Shown piece after piece: positions 54,186 to 63,743 of a stretch of 64,000 nt of DNA (positions are counted from its first letter, which is position 1; each line of letters opens with the position of its first letter). The notes below the pieces were generated by a model. It was not told the DNA's origin, did no database searches, and saw only the letters and a program-made list of their open reading frames with translations. The position numbers and the translations under genes are program-made. Source of the DNA: Hymenobacter nitidus (GTDB taxonomy: Bacteria > Bacteroidota > Bacteroidia > Cytophagales > Hymenobacteraceae); assembly GCF_020447315.1 (NCBI RefSeq), contig NZ_JAJADQ010000007.1:1-64000 (forward strand). The letters run 5' to 3'.

Positions 54186-54647
54186 ATGCAGCGTTCTTCC
54201 CTTATTGCACTATCTCTACTGCTGTCCGGTGCCCTTGGTGCCTGCAAAAAAGACAAAACCGAAACCAAGCAGGATCTGCTGGTGGGCAAAGACTGGCAGG
54301 TAGCCGCCGCCACCGTTACGTATGCCGGCGCCCAGACCAGTACGAAGGACGCCTACGCCGAGATGAACGCCTGTGAAAAGGATAACTACCTCCGTTTCAA
54401 ATCCGACAAGACGCTGGAAGTAAACGAGGGCAAAAACCTGTGCCCCGACAGCGAGCAGATGGCTATGGGCACCTGGGACATCAATGCCGACCAGACCAAG
54501 CTCTACCTCAACACGCCGGAGCTGGGCAACAGCGCCGCCGCGCAGTCCGACATCATCGAGCTGACCTCCTCGAAGCTGGTGCTGAAAAACGTCGTGGTAC
54601 AGCCCGACGAAACCATTACTTCCGTGACGACTTTCTCGGCCAAGTAA
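54186..54647 (+). CDS. Lipocalin-like lipoprotein, copy 2
   Basis: 153 residues from the ATG at 54186 (MQRSSLIALSLLLSGALGAC, then KKDKTETKQD); the longer upstream frame shadows the reductase gene. Lipobox LGAC. The domain (LLVGKDWQVAAATVTYAGAQ, CEKDNYLRFKSDKTLEVNEG, MGTWDINADQTKLYLNTPEL) matches copy 1 block by block: a GK(D/N)W start, a CxKDxxxRF Cys block, a G(T)W strand and a DIIELT/NIIELS strand. A duplication with clear divergence. Ligand unknown. Followed by a terminator. Confidence 0.85.
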   Translation: MQRSSLIALSLLLSGALGACKKDKTETKQDLLVGKDWQVAAATVTYAGAQTSTKDAYAEMNACEKDNYLRFKSDKTLEVNEGKNLCPDSEQMAMGTWDINADQTKLYLNTPELGNSAAAQSDIIELTSSKLVLKNVVVQPDETITSVTTFSAK

Positions 54648-54667
54648 GCAGACCACAAGCCAGTAAC

Positions 54668-54699
54668 AAAGGCCGGAGCCCCAGTGGGTTCCGGCCTTT
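54668..54699. terminator. Terminator between converging genes
   Basis: Stem AAAGGCCGGA / TCCGGCCTTT with an inner CCC/GGG pair. Confidence 0.8.
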
Positions 54700-54721
54700 G
54701 CTATTCAGGCTGCCGCCGGAA

Positions 54722-55144
54722 TTACCGTTTGCGTTGCAGGGCGGCCAGGGCCCCCGTCGACCATAGCGCCGTGCCGATGAGCACGGGCTGGAAGAAGAGC
54801 CGGCCCAGCCGCTTGGCGTCGGTATCGAGGCCGAAGGCGGAGATGTGGTGGGTATACTGGTGGATGTTGCCGGGAAAGACGGCCGCGTAGAAGGCGCCCA
54901 GACCCAGCCCCATTTCCACCCGTCGCCGCTTCCAGAGCAGCAGGGCCAGCCCCAGCCCGATTTCGACCACGCCCGACTGCAGCACCACGGTATCCTTGTC
55001 GAAGGGCACAAAATCCGGAACCTGGGCCTGGAACTCCCGGCGCGCGTAGGTGAGATGACCCAGACCGGCCACGACCATAAAGGCCCCCAGCCCGATGCGG
55101 GCCACATTCTGGAAGGTGGTAGTAGAAGTTGGGTGCGGCATCAT
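54722..55144 (-). CDS. DoxX-like membrane protein
   Basis: 140 residues (start at the first of two adjacent ATGs at 55144). Four membrane helices: residues about 15-35 (RIGLGAFMVVAGLGHLTYAR), 57-75, 77-95 and 113-130. AGLGHL near the first helix and GLGLALLLWKRRR fit the DoxX-like family. FPGNIHQYTHHISAFGLD carries two pairs of His, a possible metal or haem ligand. Function unknown; DoxX relatives have been tied to thiosulfate, redox or lipid roles. Downstream of polA on the same strand, separated by a terminator. Confidence 0.82.
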   Translation of the reverse strand: MMPHPTSTTTFQNVARIGLGAFMVVAGLGHLTYARREFQAQVPDFVPFDKDTVVLQSGVVEIGLGLALLLWKRRRVEMGLGLGAFYAAVFPGNIHQYTHHISAFGLDTDAKRLGRLFFQPVLIGTALWSTGALAALQRKR

Positions 55145-55207
55145 AATCGGTATGGAAGGATACTTCTGCTATACGGCCTGCCGGCGGCCTGGATAAAAAA
55201 AGGTACA

Positions 55208-55243
55208 AAAAAGCTCGTCGGGATATTGCCTGACGAGCTTTTT
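55208..55243. terminator. Terminator after polA
   Basis: Stem AAAAAGCTCGTCgGG / CCTGACGAGCTTTTT with a 6-base loop, between polA (minus) and the DoxX-like gene. Confidence 0.88.
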
Positions 55244-55259
55244 GTTGCTTCAGAAATGC

Positions 55260-58130
55260 TTAGTGCGCCTGCAGCCAGTTCTGGCCGGTGCCCACCTCCA
55301 CTTCCATCGGCACGCTCAGGGGCAGAGCGTTTATCATTAGCTCCTGAATGCGCGGGATGATGTAGTCGACTTCCTCCTTGGGCGCGTCGAACACCAATTC
55401 GTCGTGCACCTGCAGAATCATCTTGGTGCCCAGATTTTCCTTGTCCAGCCAGTCGTGGATGCGGATCATGGCAATCTTGATGATGTCGGCGGCGGTGCCC
55501 TGAATGGGGGCGTTGATGGCGTTGCGCTCGGTAAAGCCGCGCAGCGTGGCGTTGCGGGAGTTGATGTCGCGCAGGTAGCGGCGGCGGCCCAGCAGGGTTT
55601 CGGCGTATTCCAGCTCCCGGGCCTTGTTGATGCTGGCATCCATGAACTGCTTCACGGCCGGAAACTCCTGGAAGTAGGCGTCGATGATTTCCACGGCTTC
55701 CTTGCGGCCGACGCCCAGGCGCTGGGCCAGGCCGAAGGCCGAAATGCCGTAGATGATGCCGAAGTTGACCATCTTGGCCTTGCGCCGCATTTCACCGTCC
55801 ACCTGGTCCAGGGGCACTTTGAACACCTTGCTGGCCGTGCTGCTGTGAATGTCGATGCCCTGGCGGAAAGCTTCAATCATGGTGGCGTCCTTCGAGAAGT
55901 CGGCCATGATGCGCAGTTCAATCTGGGAGTAGTCGGCTGCTACCAGAATGTGGTCGGCGTCGCGGGGTACGAAGGCCTTGCGGATTTCCCGGCCCTTCTC
56001 GGTGCGAATCGGAATGTTCTGCAGGTTGGGGTTGGTGCTGCTCAGGCGGCCGGTAGCCGTGACGGCTTGGTTGAAGGAGGTATGCACGCGCCCGTCGGCC
56101 ACGCACACCAGCTGGGGCAGGGCCTCCACGTAGGTGCTGCGCAGCTTGGTGAGCTGGCGGTGCTCCAGGATCAGGGCGGCCACGGGGTTTTCAACGGCCA
56201 GCACGCTGAGCACTTCCTCGCCGGTGGCGTACTGCCCGGTCTTGGTTTTCTTGATTTTGCCGCCCCCGAGCTGGAGCTTATCGAACAGGATTTCGCCCAG
56301 CTGCTTGGGCGAGCCAATGTTGAACTCCTGCCCGGCCGCCGCGAAAATCTGCTTCTCGATGTCGGTAATGTAGCCCTGCAGCTGGGCCGAGTACTCGCCC
56401 ATGGCGCTGGAGTCAATCCGGACGCCCTCGTACTCCACGTCGGCCAGCACCGGCACCAGTGGGTTTTCCACCTCGTTGAGCAGCTTGAGCAAGCCCAGGG
56501 CTTCAAGCTTAGGCTCGAATACGTGCTTGAGCTGCAGGGTCACGTCGGCATCCTCGCAGGCGTAGTCCGAAACTTCCGCGGGCGGCAGGTCGGCCATGGT
56601 TTTCTGCTTTTTGCCCTTGGGCCCGATCAGCTCGATGATGGAAACCGGGGTGTAGTGCAGGTAGGTTTCGGCCAGCACGTCCATGTTGTGGCGCATGTCG
56701 GGCTCCAGCAGGTAGTGGGCCAGCATGGTATCAAACAGCGGCCCGCCGATGCGGATGCCGTAGTGCTTGAGAATGGTCAGGTCGTACTTGATGTTCTGCC
56801 CGATCTTGGTGATGCCCTCGTGCTCGAGAAACGGCCGGAACTCGTCGACCAGCGCCTGGGCCGCTTCGGGGTCGTCGTGGGGCACGGGCACGTAGTAGGC
56901 CTCGCCAGGCAGCCAGCAGAAGGAGAGGCCCACCAGGCGGGAGGTCATCGTGTCGAGGCCGGTGGTTTCGGTGTCGAAGCTGACTTCCTGTTGCAGCAGC
57001 AGAAACTTGAGCAGCTCCTGGCGCAGGGCCGGCGAGTCGACGAGGTGGTACTGGTGGGGCACGTCGGCCAGGGTGCGGCGCGGACCTTGGGTGGCCGCGT
57101 CGGCGGGGTCTTCCTCGATAAACTCGGTGATGCCGACCGGACCGGCAAACAGCGAAGCCTGGTGGCCGGCCCCGGTTGGAACCAAGCTTTTCTTGCCTTT
57201 GGCGGGGCTAATGGGCGTGGCCGAGGTGCGGGCGGGGCCGGTTTTGAGCACGCGCGCGGCCAGCTGCCGGAACTCCAGCTCGTCGAACAGGGCCGTCAGC
57301 TCGGCCTCGTCGGGGGCGGAGCAGCACAGCTCCTCGGGCTCGAAGGGAATGGGCACGTTGACGTGAATGGTAGCCAGGTCTTTACTCATCAGGCCCTGCT
57401 CGGCAAAGTTGCGCACGTTTTCCTGCTGCTTGCCCTTGAGCTCATCCACGTGGGCAATCAGGTTTTCGACCGAGCCGTACTTCTGAATCAACGTTTTGGC
57501 CGTTTTCTCGCCGATGCCGGGAATGCCGGGAATATTGTCGGAGGCGTCGCCTTGCAGGCCCAGAATGTCGGTTACCTGCTCCACCCGGTCTATTTCGAAG
57601 CGCTGCAGCACGTGGGCCAGGTCCAAGACTTCGGCCGAGTTGCCCATGAAGGCCGGCCGGTAGATCTTCACCTTCTCGGTCACGAGCTGGCAGTAGTCCT
57701 TGTCGGGCGTCATCATGTATACTTCCTCGAAGCCGTGCTGCTCGGCCCGCTGGGCCAGGGTGCCAATCACGTCGTCGGCCTCGAAGCCGTCCACCATCAG
57801 AATTGGAATGTTGAAGGCCTTGATGATCTTTTTGATGTAGGGAATGGCCGTGCCAATGTCCTCGGGCATGGCCTGGCGCTGGGCCTTGTACTCAGCAAAC
57901 TGCTCGTGGCGGAAGGTTTTCTTGGCCGCGTCGAAAGCCACGCCGATGTGGGTCGGCTTTTCCTTTTGCAGCACTTCCACCAGCGTGTTGGTAAAGCCCA
58001 GCACGGCCCCGGTGTTCATGCCCTTAGAGTTGATGCGCGGGTTCTTGCTGAAGGCAAAGTGGGCGCGGTAAATCAGGGCAAAGGCGTCGAGCAGGAAAAG
58101 CTTCTTGGGAGTCTGGGCGGTGTCGGTCAT
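55260..58130 (-). CDS. polA: DNA polymerase I
   Basis: 956 residues from the ATG at 58130 (MTDTAQTPKKLFLLDAFALI). The 5-prime nuclease domain fills residues 1-290 (PGIPGIGEKTAKTLIQKYGS is its helix-hairpin-helix). The proofreading domain follows with SFDTETTGLDT near residue 385 (catalytic Asp and Glu present). The polymerase domain has motif A VAADYSQIELRIMA (near 728), motif B KMVNFGIIYGISAFGLAQRL, and motif C LQVHDELVFD (near 910). All three activities look intact, unlike in some bacteria whose exonuclease has decayed. It fills and ligates gaps in lagging-strand and repair synthesis. A terminator follows. Confidence 0.97.
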   Translation of the reverse strand: MTDTAQTPKKLFLLDAFALIYRAHFAFSKNPRINSKGMNTGAVLGFTNTLVEVLQKEKPTHIGVAFDAAKKTFRHEQFAEYKAQRQAMPEDIGTAIPYIKKIIKAFNIPILMVDGFEADDVIGTLAQRAEQHGFEEVYMMTPDKDYCQLVTEKVKIYRPAFMGNSAEVLDLAHVLQRFEIDRVEQVTDILGLQGDASDNIPGIPGIGEKTAKTLIQKYGSVENLIAHVDELKGKQQENVRNFAEQGLMSKDLATIHVNVPIPFEPEELCCSAPDEAELTALFDELEFRQLAARVLKTGPARTSATPISPAKGKKSLVPTGAGHQASLFAGPVGITEFIEEDPADAATQGPRRTLADVPHQYHLVDSPALRQELLKFLLLQQEVSFDTETTGLDTMTSRLVGLSFCWLPGEAYYVPVPHDDPEAAQALVDEFRPFLEHEGITKIGQNIKYDLTILKHYGIRIGGPLFDTMLAHYLLEPDMRHNMDVLAETYLHYTPVSIIELIGPKGKKQKTMADLPPAEVSDYACEDADVTLQLKHVFEPKLEALGLLKLLNEVENPLVPVLADVEYEGVRIDSSAMGEYSAQLQGYITDIEKQIFAAAGQEFNIGSPKQLGEILFDKLQLGGGKIKKTKTGQYATGEEVLSVLAVENPVAALILEHRQLTKLRSTYVEALPQLVCVADGRVHTSFNQAVTATGRLSSTNPNLQNIPIRTEKGREIRKAFVPRDADHILVAADYSQIELRIMADFSKDATMIEAFRQGIDIHSSTASKVFKVPLDQVDGEMRRKAKMVNFGIIYGISAFGLAQRLGVGRKEAVEIIDAYFQEFPAVKQFMDASINKARELEYAETLLGRRRYLRDINSRNATLRGFTERNAINAPIQGTAADIIKIAMIRIHDWLDKENLGTKMILQVHDELVFDAPKEEVDYIIPRIQELMINALPLSVPMEVEVGTGQNWLQAH

Positions 58131-58356
58131 AGTAGGGGCGAAGGTAAGCAACAGTAGGAGCGTTGCAGCAGGCGAAGATGAGATGCTGAGAACGAAGTTC
58201 GGCTACGAAAAAACGGCTCTTTTACCCAACAGGACACCGGGCAAAAAGGATATGCTGCTTATACGCATCCAGCCGAAGGGGGGCTTAGCCACGCGTGGAC
58301 TACGCCAAGCAACTCGTGAGGTAGTTCGGTGAAGCTAGTTTTGGCTATGGCCGCAG

Positions 58357-58388
58357 AAAAGTGCTGAGCGGTGAGCTTCAGCACTTTT
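58357..58388. terminator. Terminator-like hairpin upstream of the delta-60 gene
   Basis: Perfect 11-base stem AAAAGTGCTGA / TCAGCACTTTT with a 10-base loop. It lies between divergent genes, so it is not downstream of any listed gene; it may be a remnant or shield the following gene. Confidence 0.6.
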
Positions 58389-58482
58389 GCTTTATACCCA
58401 GCTCCGCTAAATAAAGGCTGATCATAAACCTGACACGGGTGGGCCTGCCGGGAAAATCGTGCGACAGTGGCTGAATTCTGGT

Positions 58483-58490
58483 TAGCTTTG
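58483..58490 (+). promoter_or_regulatory. Predicted -7 promoter element
   Basis: TAGCTTTG, a full match to TAnnTTTG, 23 bases upstream of the ATG at 58514. No clear -33 partner. Confidence 0.5.
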
Positions 58491-58513
58491 CTAGTGCATT
58501 ACGTTGTTGATAT

Positions 58514-61060
58514 ATGAAAAAACTAATACGATTGTTAGTAGTGTTGTCCGTCGGACTAGTCCACTATCCGGCCGCTATGGCCCAGACCGTAGACCCCAGC
58601 TTTGCCCCCGTGAACGTGCAGCGCACGGGTGTGGTGACGGATGCCCTGGAGCAGCCTGATGGCAAATACCTGGTGAGTGGCACCTTCGGCCAGATTAATG
58701 GCACGGCGGCTACCGGCTTGGCTCGTCTCAACGCCGATGGCTCCCTGGACGCGGCCTTTACGGCCACTGCTGCCGGCCGGGCCCGGATTGAAAAGGTGCG
58801 GCTGCTGCCCAATGGCCAGGTGCTGGCCTTTGCCAACGCGGTGCAGGTGGGCGGGCGCACCTTCAATACAGTGGCCAAGCTGAACCCCGACGGAACCGTG
58901 GCCGCCGACTTCAACGCGGGTACCGGCACGACGGCCATTATCAGGAGTATTGCCGTGCAGCCTGATGGGAAGTTTCTGTTGTGCGGCAGCTTCGCTACGT
59001 TTAATGGGGTGAAGTCGCCGGGCCTAGTGCGCCTGAACGCTAACGGCTCGGTAGACCAGGCCTTTTCTACGGCGTTGGGTAATGGCTTCCTGGTAAATGG
59101 GACGGGCCCCAGCTCCCAGATGGGGGCCGTGGTGGTGCAGCCCGACGGCAGGATCCTGGTGGGAGGTACCTTCAGCAACTATCAGGGAACCGGCCGCGCA
59201 GGTTTAGTGCGCCTACAAGCGGACGGCACCCTGGATACGTCGTTCAACCCGGTCCTGCTTACGTCTGCGTCGTTTCCCTACCCGACCATCTACGCCCTGG
59301 CCCTAGACCCGCGCACTAACAACATTGTGGTGCGTGGCAGCCGGGCGGCCCTGAACAGTCGTGACTTTGTGCGCCTGCTGCCCTCGGGCCAGCTTGACAA
59401 TACCTTTACTTCTGCCATCTTTCCTGGATGCAGCAGCTCGGAGAACGAGACGCTGGTGGTCGACAACCAGGGCCGCATCACGTACCAGAGCTGCTTTGCG
59501 GGTACCGGGGCGGTGGGCGGCAACGACTACCTGTTTCGGATGCTGCCTTCGGGCCAGCTTGATACCCAGTTTGCCGTGCAGCGCCAGCTCGATGGCCGTA
59601 TTATCAGCCTGCGGGCCCTGGCCGATGGCAACATCCTGGTTGGGGGTGAGTTTCAGCGCTACGGCACCCTGCGCAATGTGTGCCTGCTGCGCCTCAACAA
59701 CCAGGCGCAGGCCTCGGCCACGTTCCGCCCCGTGATTACCCAACCGGGTACAATTAACTCCCTGAAGGTGCAGCCCGATGGCAAGGTGTTGGCGGGCGGC
59801 AACTTTTGGCTTGCCAATGGCCAGAGCGTGGGCAACCTGGCTCGCTTTACTGCCGATGGTACCCTGGATGCCACTTTTCGGGGCACTGGTGCTAATGGGG
59901 AGATAACCAAGGTACTGGTGCAGCCTGATGGCCGTATCGTGGTGGGAGGCTCCTTCACGACCGTCGATGATCGGGCCTGTGCCCTGGTAGGCCGGCTGCT
60001 GCCCGATGGAGCCGCTGATGCTTCCTTTACTACCACGGTTGGTGTCGGCTCTTCTTTATCGTCGGATCCGGTACTCGCCCTGGCCCAGCTGCCCGACGGC
60101 AGCCTGCTGGTAGGCGGCAACTCCGCAACTTTCAATAACATTACGGGGCCACTGCACCGGCTTTCGGCGGCAGGCGTAGCCGATGCCGCCTACAATACGG
60201 CCCTGGCTGGCGGCCCTACCTATCCGGGCACGCTTCCCGTCGTGTACGATCTGGCCGTGCTGGCCGATGGCAAGCATTACGTAGCCGGCTCGTTCAGCCA
60301 ATTTGCCGGCGTGCCGGCCCCGACCATGGTGCGGCTCAACGCTACCGGTAGCCGCGACAATACGTTTGCCTTTACACTTGGTGAGAACAGAGCATCCTGC
60401 GTGCAGCCCCTGCCCTCCGGGCAAGTGTTGGTCGGCGGTCTAAATATCAATGGTGAGTATGGGCGAGTAGCCCGGTTGAGTAACGGCGGCGCCCTGGACC
60501 CCATTTTTGCGCTGACCCTGAGTAACGTCGCCATCAACGTCTTGTATTCGCTGCCCAATGGCCGAATCCTGCTGGGGGGCAGCCGAATCGGGAGCGGCTC
60601 TCGGGGGCCGGTGGCCATGCTCGAAGCCGATGGCTCACCCGTGGCGGGCTTCAGTACCCAGAACGTGCTGACTCCCTACGAAACCTACGTGAGTACGCTG
60701 GCCGTGCAGCCCAACGGGGCCTTGCTCGTGGCCGGCAACTTCACCCATGTCGGCGGCGTGGCCCGCCCCGGCCTGGCCCGCCTGACCTCGCCCGCCATTC
60801 TATCCGTGAGCAGCCAGCAGCTGCAGGCCCGTACCCACGCCTGGCCCGTGCCCGCCCACGACCAGTTGCGCCTGCGTCTGGACGCGGTGGCCAAGCCCAC
60901 CACGGTAGAGCTGCTCGATGCGCGGGGGCGCTCCATGATGCGGCAGACCGTAACCACACCCGAGCTGACTTTGCCGCTGCAGCACCTGGCCAAAGGGCTG
61001 TATTTGCTGCGCGTGGACTATGCCGACGGGCCCGTTGTGCGCCGCGTGGTGGTGGAGTAG
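58514..61060 (+). CDS. Delta-60 repeat protein with T9SS sorting domain, tandem copy 1
   Basis: 848 residues with signal peptide MKKLIRLLVVLSVGLVHYPA. About a dozen delta-60 repeats of roughly 50-60 residues follow, each with QPDGK(I/Y)LV(G/S)G(T/S)F and LARLNADGSLDAAF blocks. They probably fold into beta-propeller or solenoid structures. The last 80 residues (WPVPAHDQLRLRLDAVAKP to GLYLLRVDYADGPV, then RRVVVE) are a T9SS type A sorting domain, so the protein should be exported and attached to the surface. Ligand unknown; adhesion or binding is likely. It is followed by a paralogue 97 bases later. Confidence 0.9.
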   Translation: MKKLIRLLVVLSVGLVHYPAAMAQTVDPSFAPVNVQRTGVVTDALEQPDGKYLVSGTFGQINGTAATGLARLNADGSLDAAFTATAAGRARIEKVRLLPNGQVLAFANAVQVGGRTFNTVAKLNPDGTVAADFNAGTGTTAIIRSIAVQPDGKFLLCGSFATFNGVKSPGLVRLNANGSVDQAFSTALGNGFLVNGTGPSSQMGAVVVQPDGRILVGGTFSNYQGTGRAGLVRLQADGTLDTSFNPVLLTSASFPYPTIYALALDPRTNNIVVRGSRAALNSRDFVRLLPSGQLDNTFTSAIFPGCSSSENETLVVDNQGRITYQSCFAGTGAVGGNDYLFRMLPSGQLDTQFAVQRQLDGRIISLRALADGNILVGGEFQRYGTLRNVCLLRLNNQAQASATFRPVITQPGTINSLKVQPDGKVLAGGNFWLANGQSVGNLARFTADGTLDATFRGTGANGEITKVLVQPDGRIVVGGSFTTVDDRACALVGRLLPDGAADASFTTTVGVGSSLSSDPVLALAQLPDGSLLVGGNSATFNNITGPLHRLSAAGVADAAYNTALAGGPTYPGTLPVVYDLAVLADGKHYVAGSFSQFAGVPAPTMVRLNATGSRDNTFAFTLGENRASCVQPLPSGQVLVGGLNINGEYGRVARLSNGGALDPIFALTLSNVAINVLYSLPNGRILLGGSRIGSGSRGPVAMLEADGSPVAGFSTQNVLTPYETYVSTLAVQPNGALLVAGNFTHVGGVARPGLARLTSPAILSVSSQQLQARTHAWPVPAHDQLRLRLDAVAKPTTVELLDARGRSMMRQTVTTPELTLPLQHLAKGLYLLRVDYADGPVVRRVVVE

Positions 61061-61157
61061 GACACGTGTAGCTTTAAACGCTGGCAGCGTGGCCACGTCT
61101 CCTGCCGGCTTTTCCTTTGCCTTTATTATTGCAGCGTCTCAACCAGCATTTATCCGC

Positions 61158-63665
61158 ATGAAACAGCGTTTACCGTTCATCCTTTTATGGCTGCTCTTGT
61201 GGGGAAGCACGCCCCAGAGTAGCGCCCAGAGCCTCGACGCCGGCTTCGCCGCGCCCAGCCTGTTCCAGACGGCTATCATCACGGCCGCCGCCCAGCAGCC
61301 CGATGGCAAGTACATCATCAGCGGCAACATTGTCCGCGCGAATGGCACGGCTACCACCGCTATTGTGCGCCTGAACAACGACGGAACCCTGGACCCGGGC
61401 TTTGTCAGCAACAGCAGCACGTCGGCCGCCAAGCTGGAAGTGCTGCCCGGCGGCCAGATTCTGGCTTTTAGCGTCGGCCTGCTCAGCATCAACGGCCAGA
61501 ACTATCCCAACCTGGTCAAGTTGAATACCGATGGTTCGGTGGCCAGCGGCTTCAGCACCGGTAGCGGCGCCGCTGGTGGCTCAGTCCGCTCCATGGTGTT
61601 GCAGCCCGATGGCAAAATCGTGCTGGCCGGCGGCTTCACCAGCTTCAACGGCACGCCTACGCCGGGCCTGGTGCGGCTAAACCCGAATGGCAGCGTCGAC
61701 CAGGCTTTCACTACGGCTATGGGCACCGGCATTACCGGGGGCGAAGCATACGTGGTAGCCCAGGAGCCTTCCGGCAAACTGCTGGTCGGCGGTAGCTACA
61801 CCAGCTTCGACGGCAAATCGGCCGGCAAGCTCACGCGCCTGCTCAGCTCAGGAGCCTACGACCCGACGTTCATTCCGCCCGCTTCGTCGGTGGGGGGCGT
61901 AACGGCCATTGGCATTGACCCCACTACCGGCCAGGCCCTGGTGCAGGGCGTGTTTAGGGAGCTGGCCCGCCTGAATCCTGACGGCTCAATGGACGCTTCC
62001 TTCCAAGTGGTCAGCCCCTCTTACTGCGCCTCTACTTCGGACTACGGCAACACCCGCATTCTGGTAGACCGAAACCGACGGGTGCTGCTGGCCCGCAGCT
62101 GCGTGACCACCGGAACCATAGCGCCCGGCAACCAGTACCTGACCCGCTACCTGGAAAACGGTGACCTCGACCCGCAGTTGAACGGGCAGGGCCTGCTCAA
62201 CAGCCTGGTGAACGTGGTAGTGCCCCAGGACAATGGCGGCGTGCTGCTGGGTGGCAGCTTCACGCGCTTCGGCACCCTGACCAACACCTCCCTGGTGCGC
62301 CTGAACGCCAGCCTTCAGGTAGAAACTGCCTTCCGGCCCATTCTGGATACGTACGGCTCGGTGGTAAAAGTACTGCAGCAGCCCGATGGCAAGCTGCTGG
62401 TAGCTGGTTCTTTCCGGGAAGTAAACGGGCAGGCCGCCACCGGCCTCATGCGCCTGAACCTAGACGGCACCCCCGATGCTACCTTCGGCTTTCCGGCCGT
62501 GGATGGCCCCATTGGCACTATTGCCCTGCAGCCCAATGGCCGCCTGGTCGTTGCCGGCAGCTTCACGACCGTGGCGGGCACGTCCTCGCCCGGCCTAGCG
62601 CGCCTGCTGGCCAACGGCAACCTCGACACGTCCTTTACCAGCTACGCCGCTGCGGGCTTATCGGTCTTATCGGTGGGCGTGCAGCCTGATGGCGGCCTGC
62701 TCGTTGGCGCCGGCGGCTCCGGCGCTACCTTCAACGGCCGTACGGCGTTTCTGCACCGCCTGCTGCCGAGCGGCCTGCCCGACGCGGGTTATGCGCAGGC
62801 CACTGGCACCGGCCCCAGTAGCGCGGTGACGAATATTGCCGTGTTGCCCGACGGCCGTCACTACGTGGGCGGTACGTTCACCCGGATGAATACCACCCCG
62901 ACCGAAAGCGTAGTGCGGCTGCTGTCCACGGGCGCTCTGGACCCCAGCTTCCTGCTGCCCACCGCGGCCGGAACTCCCCGCTCCATTACCAAGCTGCTGC
63001 CGCTGGCCAACGACGAGCTGCTGGTTGCCGGCAGCTTTGCCAGCTACGCGGGAGTAGCGCGCACCAATCTGGTGTGGCTCAATGCTAATGGGAGCGTGAA
63101 TACGGGCCTGAATGCCAACCTGGGCGGCGGCGTGGTGAGTGAGCTGAGTCTGCAGCCCAACGGCCGCATTCTGGTCGGTACTTCCATTTCCCAGCTCATT
63201 GGCAGCGCCAACCAGGGCACGCTATTCCGCCTCAACGCCGACGCCAGCCTAGACAACAGCTTTGCCGCCGGCCCCGCGCTGGTTTCCCGGGGCATCCGCA
63301 GCATCCTGGTACATGCCGACGGCAAGATTACTATTGGCGGAAGCTTCTCGGCCGTAAGCGGGCAGCCGCGCACCGGTATTGCCCGCCTGACGGCCCCCAA
63401 CGTGCTGAGCGTGGGCAGCCGGCAGAGCACGGCCCGCACGGAAGCGTGGCCCAACCCGGCCCACGACGCGCTGCAGCTGCAGCTGGCCGCCGAGGCCCGG
63501 CCCCGCACCGTGCAGCTGCTCGACAACCTGGGCCGGGTGGTGCTACGGCAGCCCGTGACGCAGGCCCGCCTCACTTTGCCGCTGCAGCAGCTGCGCGCCG
63601 GCCTCTATGTGCTGCGCGTAGAGTATGCCGATGGCCCCGTGACGCGCCGCATCGTGGTGGAGTAG
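61158..63665 (+). CDS. Delta-60 repeat protein with T9SS sorting domain, tandem copy 2
   Basis: 835 residues from the ATG at 61158 (MKQRLPFILLWLLLWGSTPQ, then SSAQS); the open frame to 61020 is rejected. It carries the same series of delta-60 repeats (QQPDGKYIISGNIVRANGTA, LNPNGSVDQAFTTAMGTGI and so on) and the same C-terminal sorting domain (NPAHDALQLQLAAEARP, VLRVEYADGPVTRRIVVE). It matches copy 1 closely in layout and in the ends, so the pair is a tandem duplication. A terminator-like hairpin follows at 63695. Ligand unknown. Confidence 0.9.
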   Translation: MKQRLPFILLWLLLWGSTPQSSAQSLDAGFAAPSLFQTAIITAAAQQPDGKYIISGNIVRANGTATTAIVRLNNDGTLDPGFVSNSSTSAAKLEVLPGGQILAFSVGLLSINGQNYPNLVKLNTDGSVASGFSTGSGAAGGSVRSMVLQPDGKIVLAGGFTSFNGTPTPGLVRLNPNGSVDQAFTTAMGTGITGGEAYVVAQEPSGKLLVGGSYTSFDGKSAGKLTRLLSSGAYDPTFIPPASSVGGVTAIGIDPTTGQALVQGVFRELARLNPDGSMDASFQVVSPSYCASTSDYGNTRILVDRNRRVLLARSCVTTGTIAPGNQYLTRYLENGDLDPQLNGQGLLNSLVNVVVPQDNGGVLLGGSFTRFGTLTNTSLVRLNASLQVETAFRPILDTYGSVVKVLQQPDGKLLVAGSFREVNGQAATGLMRLNLDGTPDATFGFPAVDGPIGTIALQPNGRLVVAGSFTTVAGTSSPGLARLLANGNLDTSFTSYAAAGLSVLSVGVQPDGGLLVGAGGSGATFNGRTAFLHRLLPSGLPDAGYAQATGTGPSSAVTNIAVLPDGRHYVGGTFTRMNTTPTESVVRLLSTGALDPSFLLPTAAGTPRSITKLLPLANDELLVAGSFASYAGVARTNLVWLNANGSVNTGLNANLGGGVVSELSLQPNGRILVGTSISQLIGSANQGTLFRLNADASLDNSFAAGPALVSRGIRSILVHADGKITIGGSFSAVSGQPRTGIARLTAPNVLSVGSRQSTARTEAWPNPAHDALQLQLAAEARPRTVQLLDNLGRVVLRQPVTQARLTLPLQQLRAGLYVLRVEYADGPVTRRIVVE

Positions 63666-63694
63666 TCGGAATATTGCGGGTCCTCCGTAGGTTT

Positions 63695-63724
63695 GCCGCC
63701 GCGCCCTTTGGTGCGGCGGCTTTC
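63695..63724 (+). terminator. Terminator after the delta-60 pair
   Basis: Perfect 8-base stem GCCGCCGC / GCGGCGGC with a 10-base loop, followed by TTTCTTTT. Confidence 0.75.
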
Positions 63725-63743
63725 TTTTGTAACGCGGATTCCT

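Larger units (their letters stand above)
58131..58513. other. Intergenic region with hairpin and promoter element
   Basis: About 383 bases between divergent polA and the first delta-60 gene. It holds the hairpin and promoter listed separately. The rest shows no gene; a short frame from 58105 overlaps polA and is rejected. Confidence 0.4.

Noticed and set aside
55404..58157. 917-residue open frame opposite polA
   Set aside because: It mirrors the codon pattern of polA on the other strand, as happens at high GC. polA has all catalytic motifs; this frame has none.
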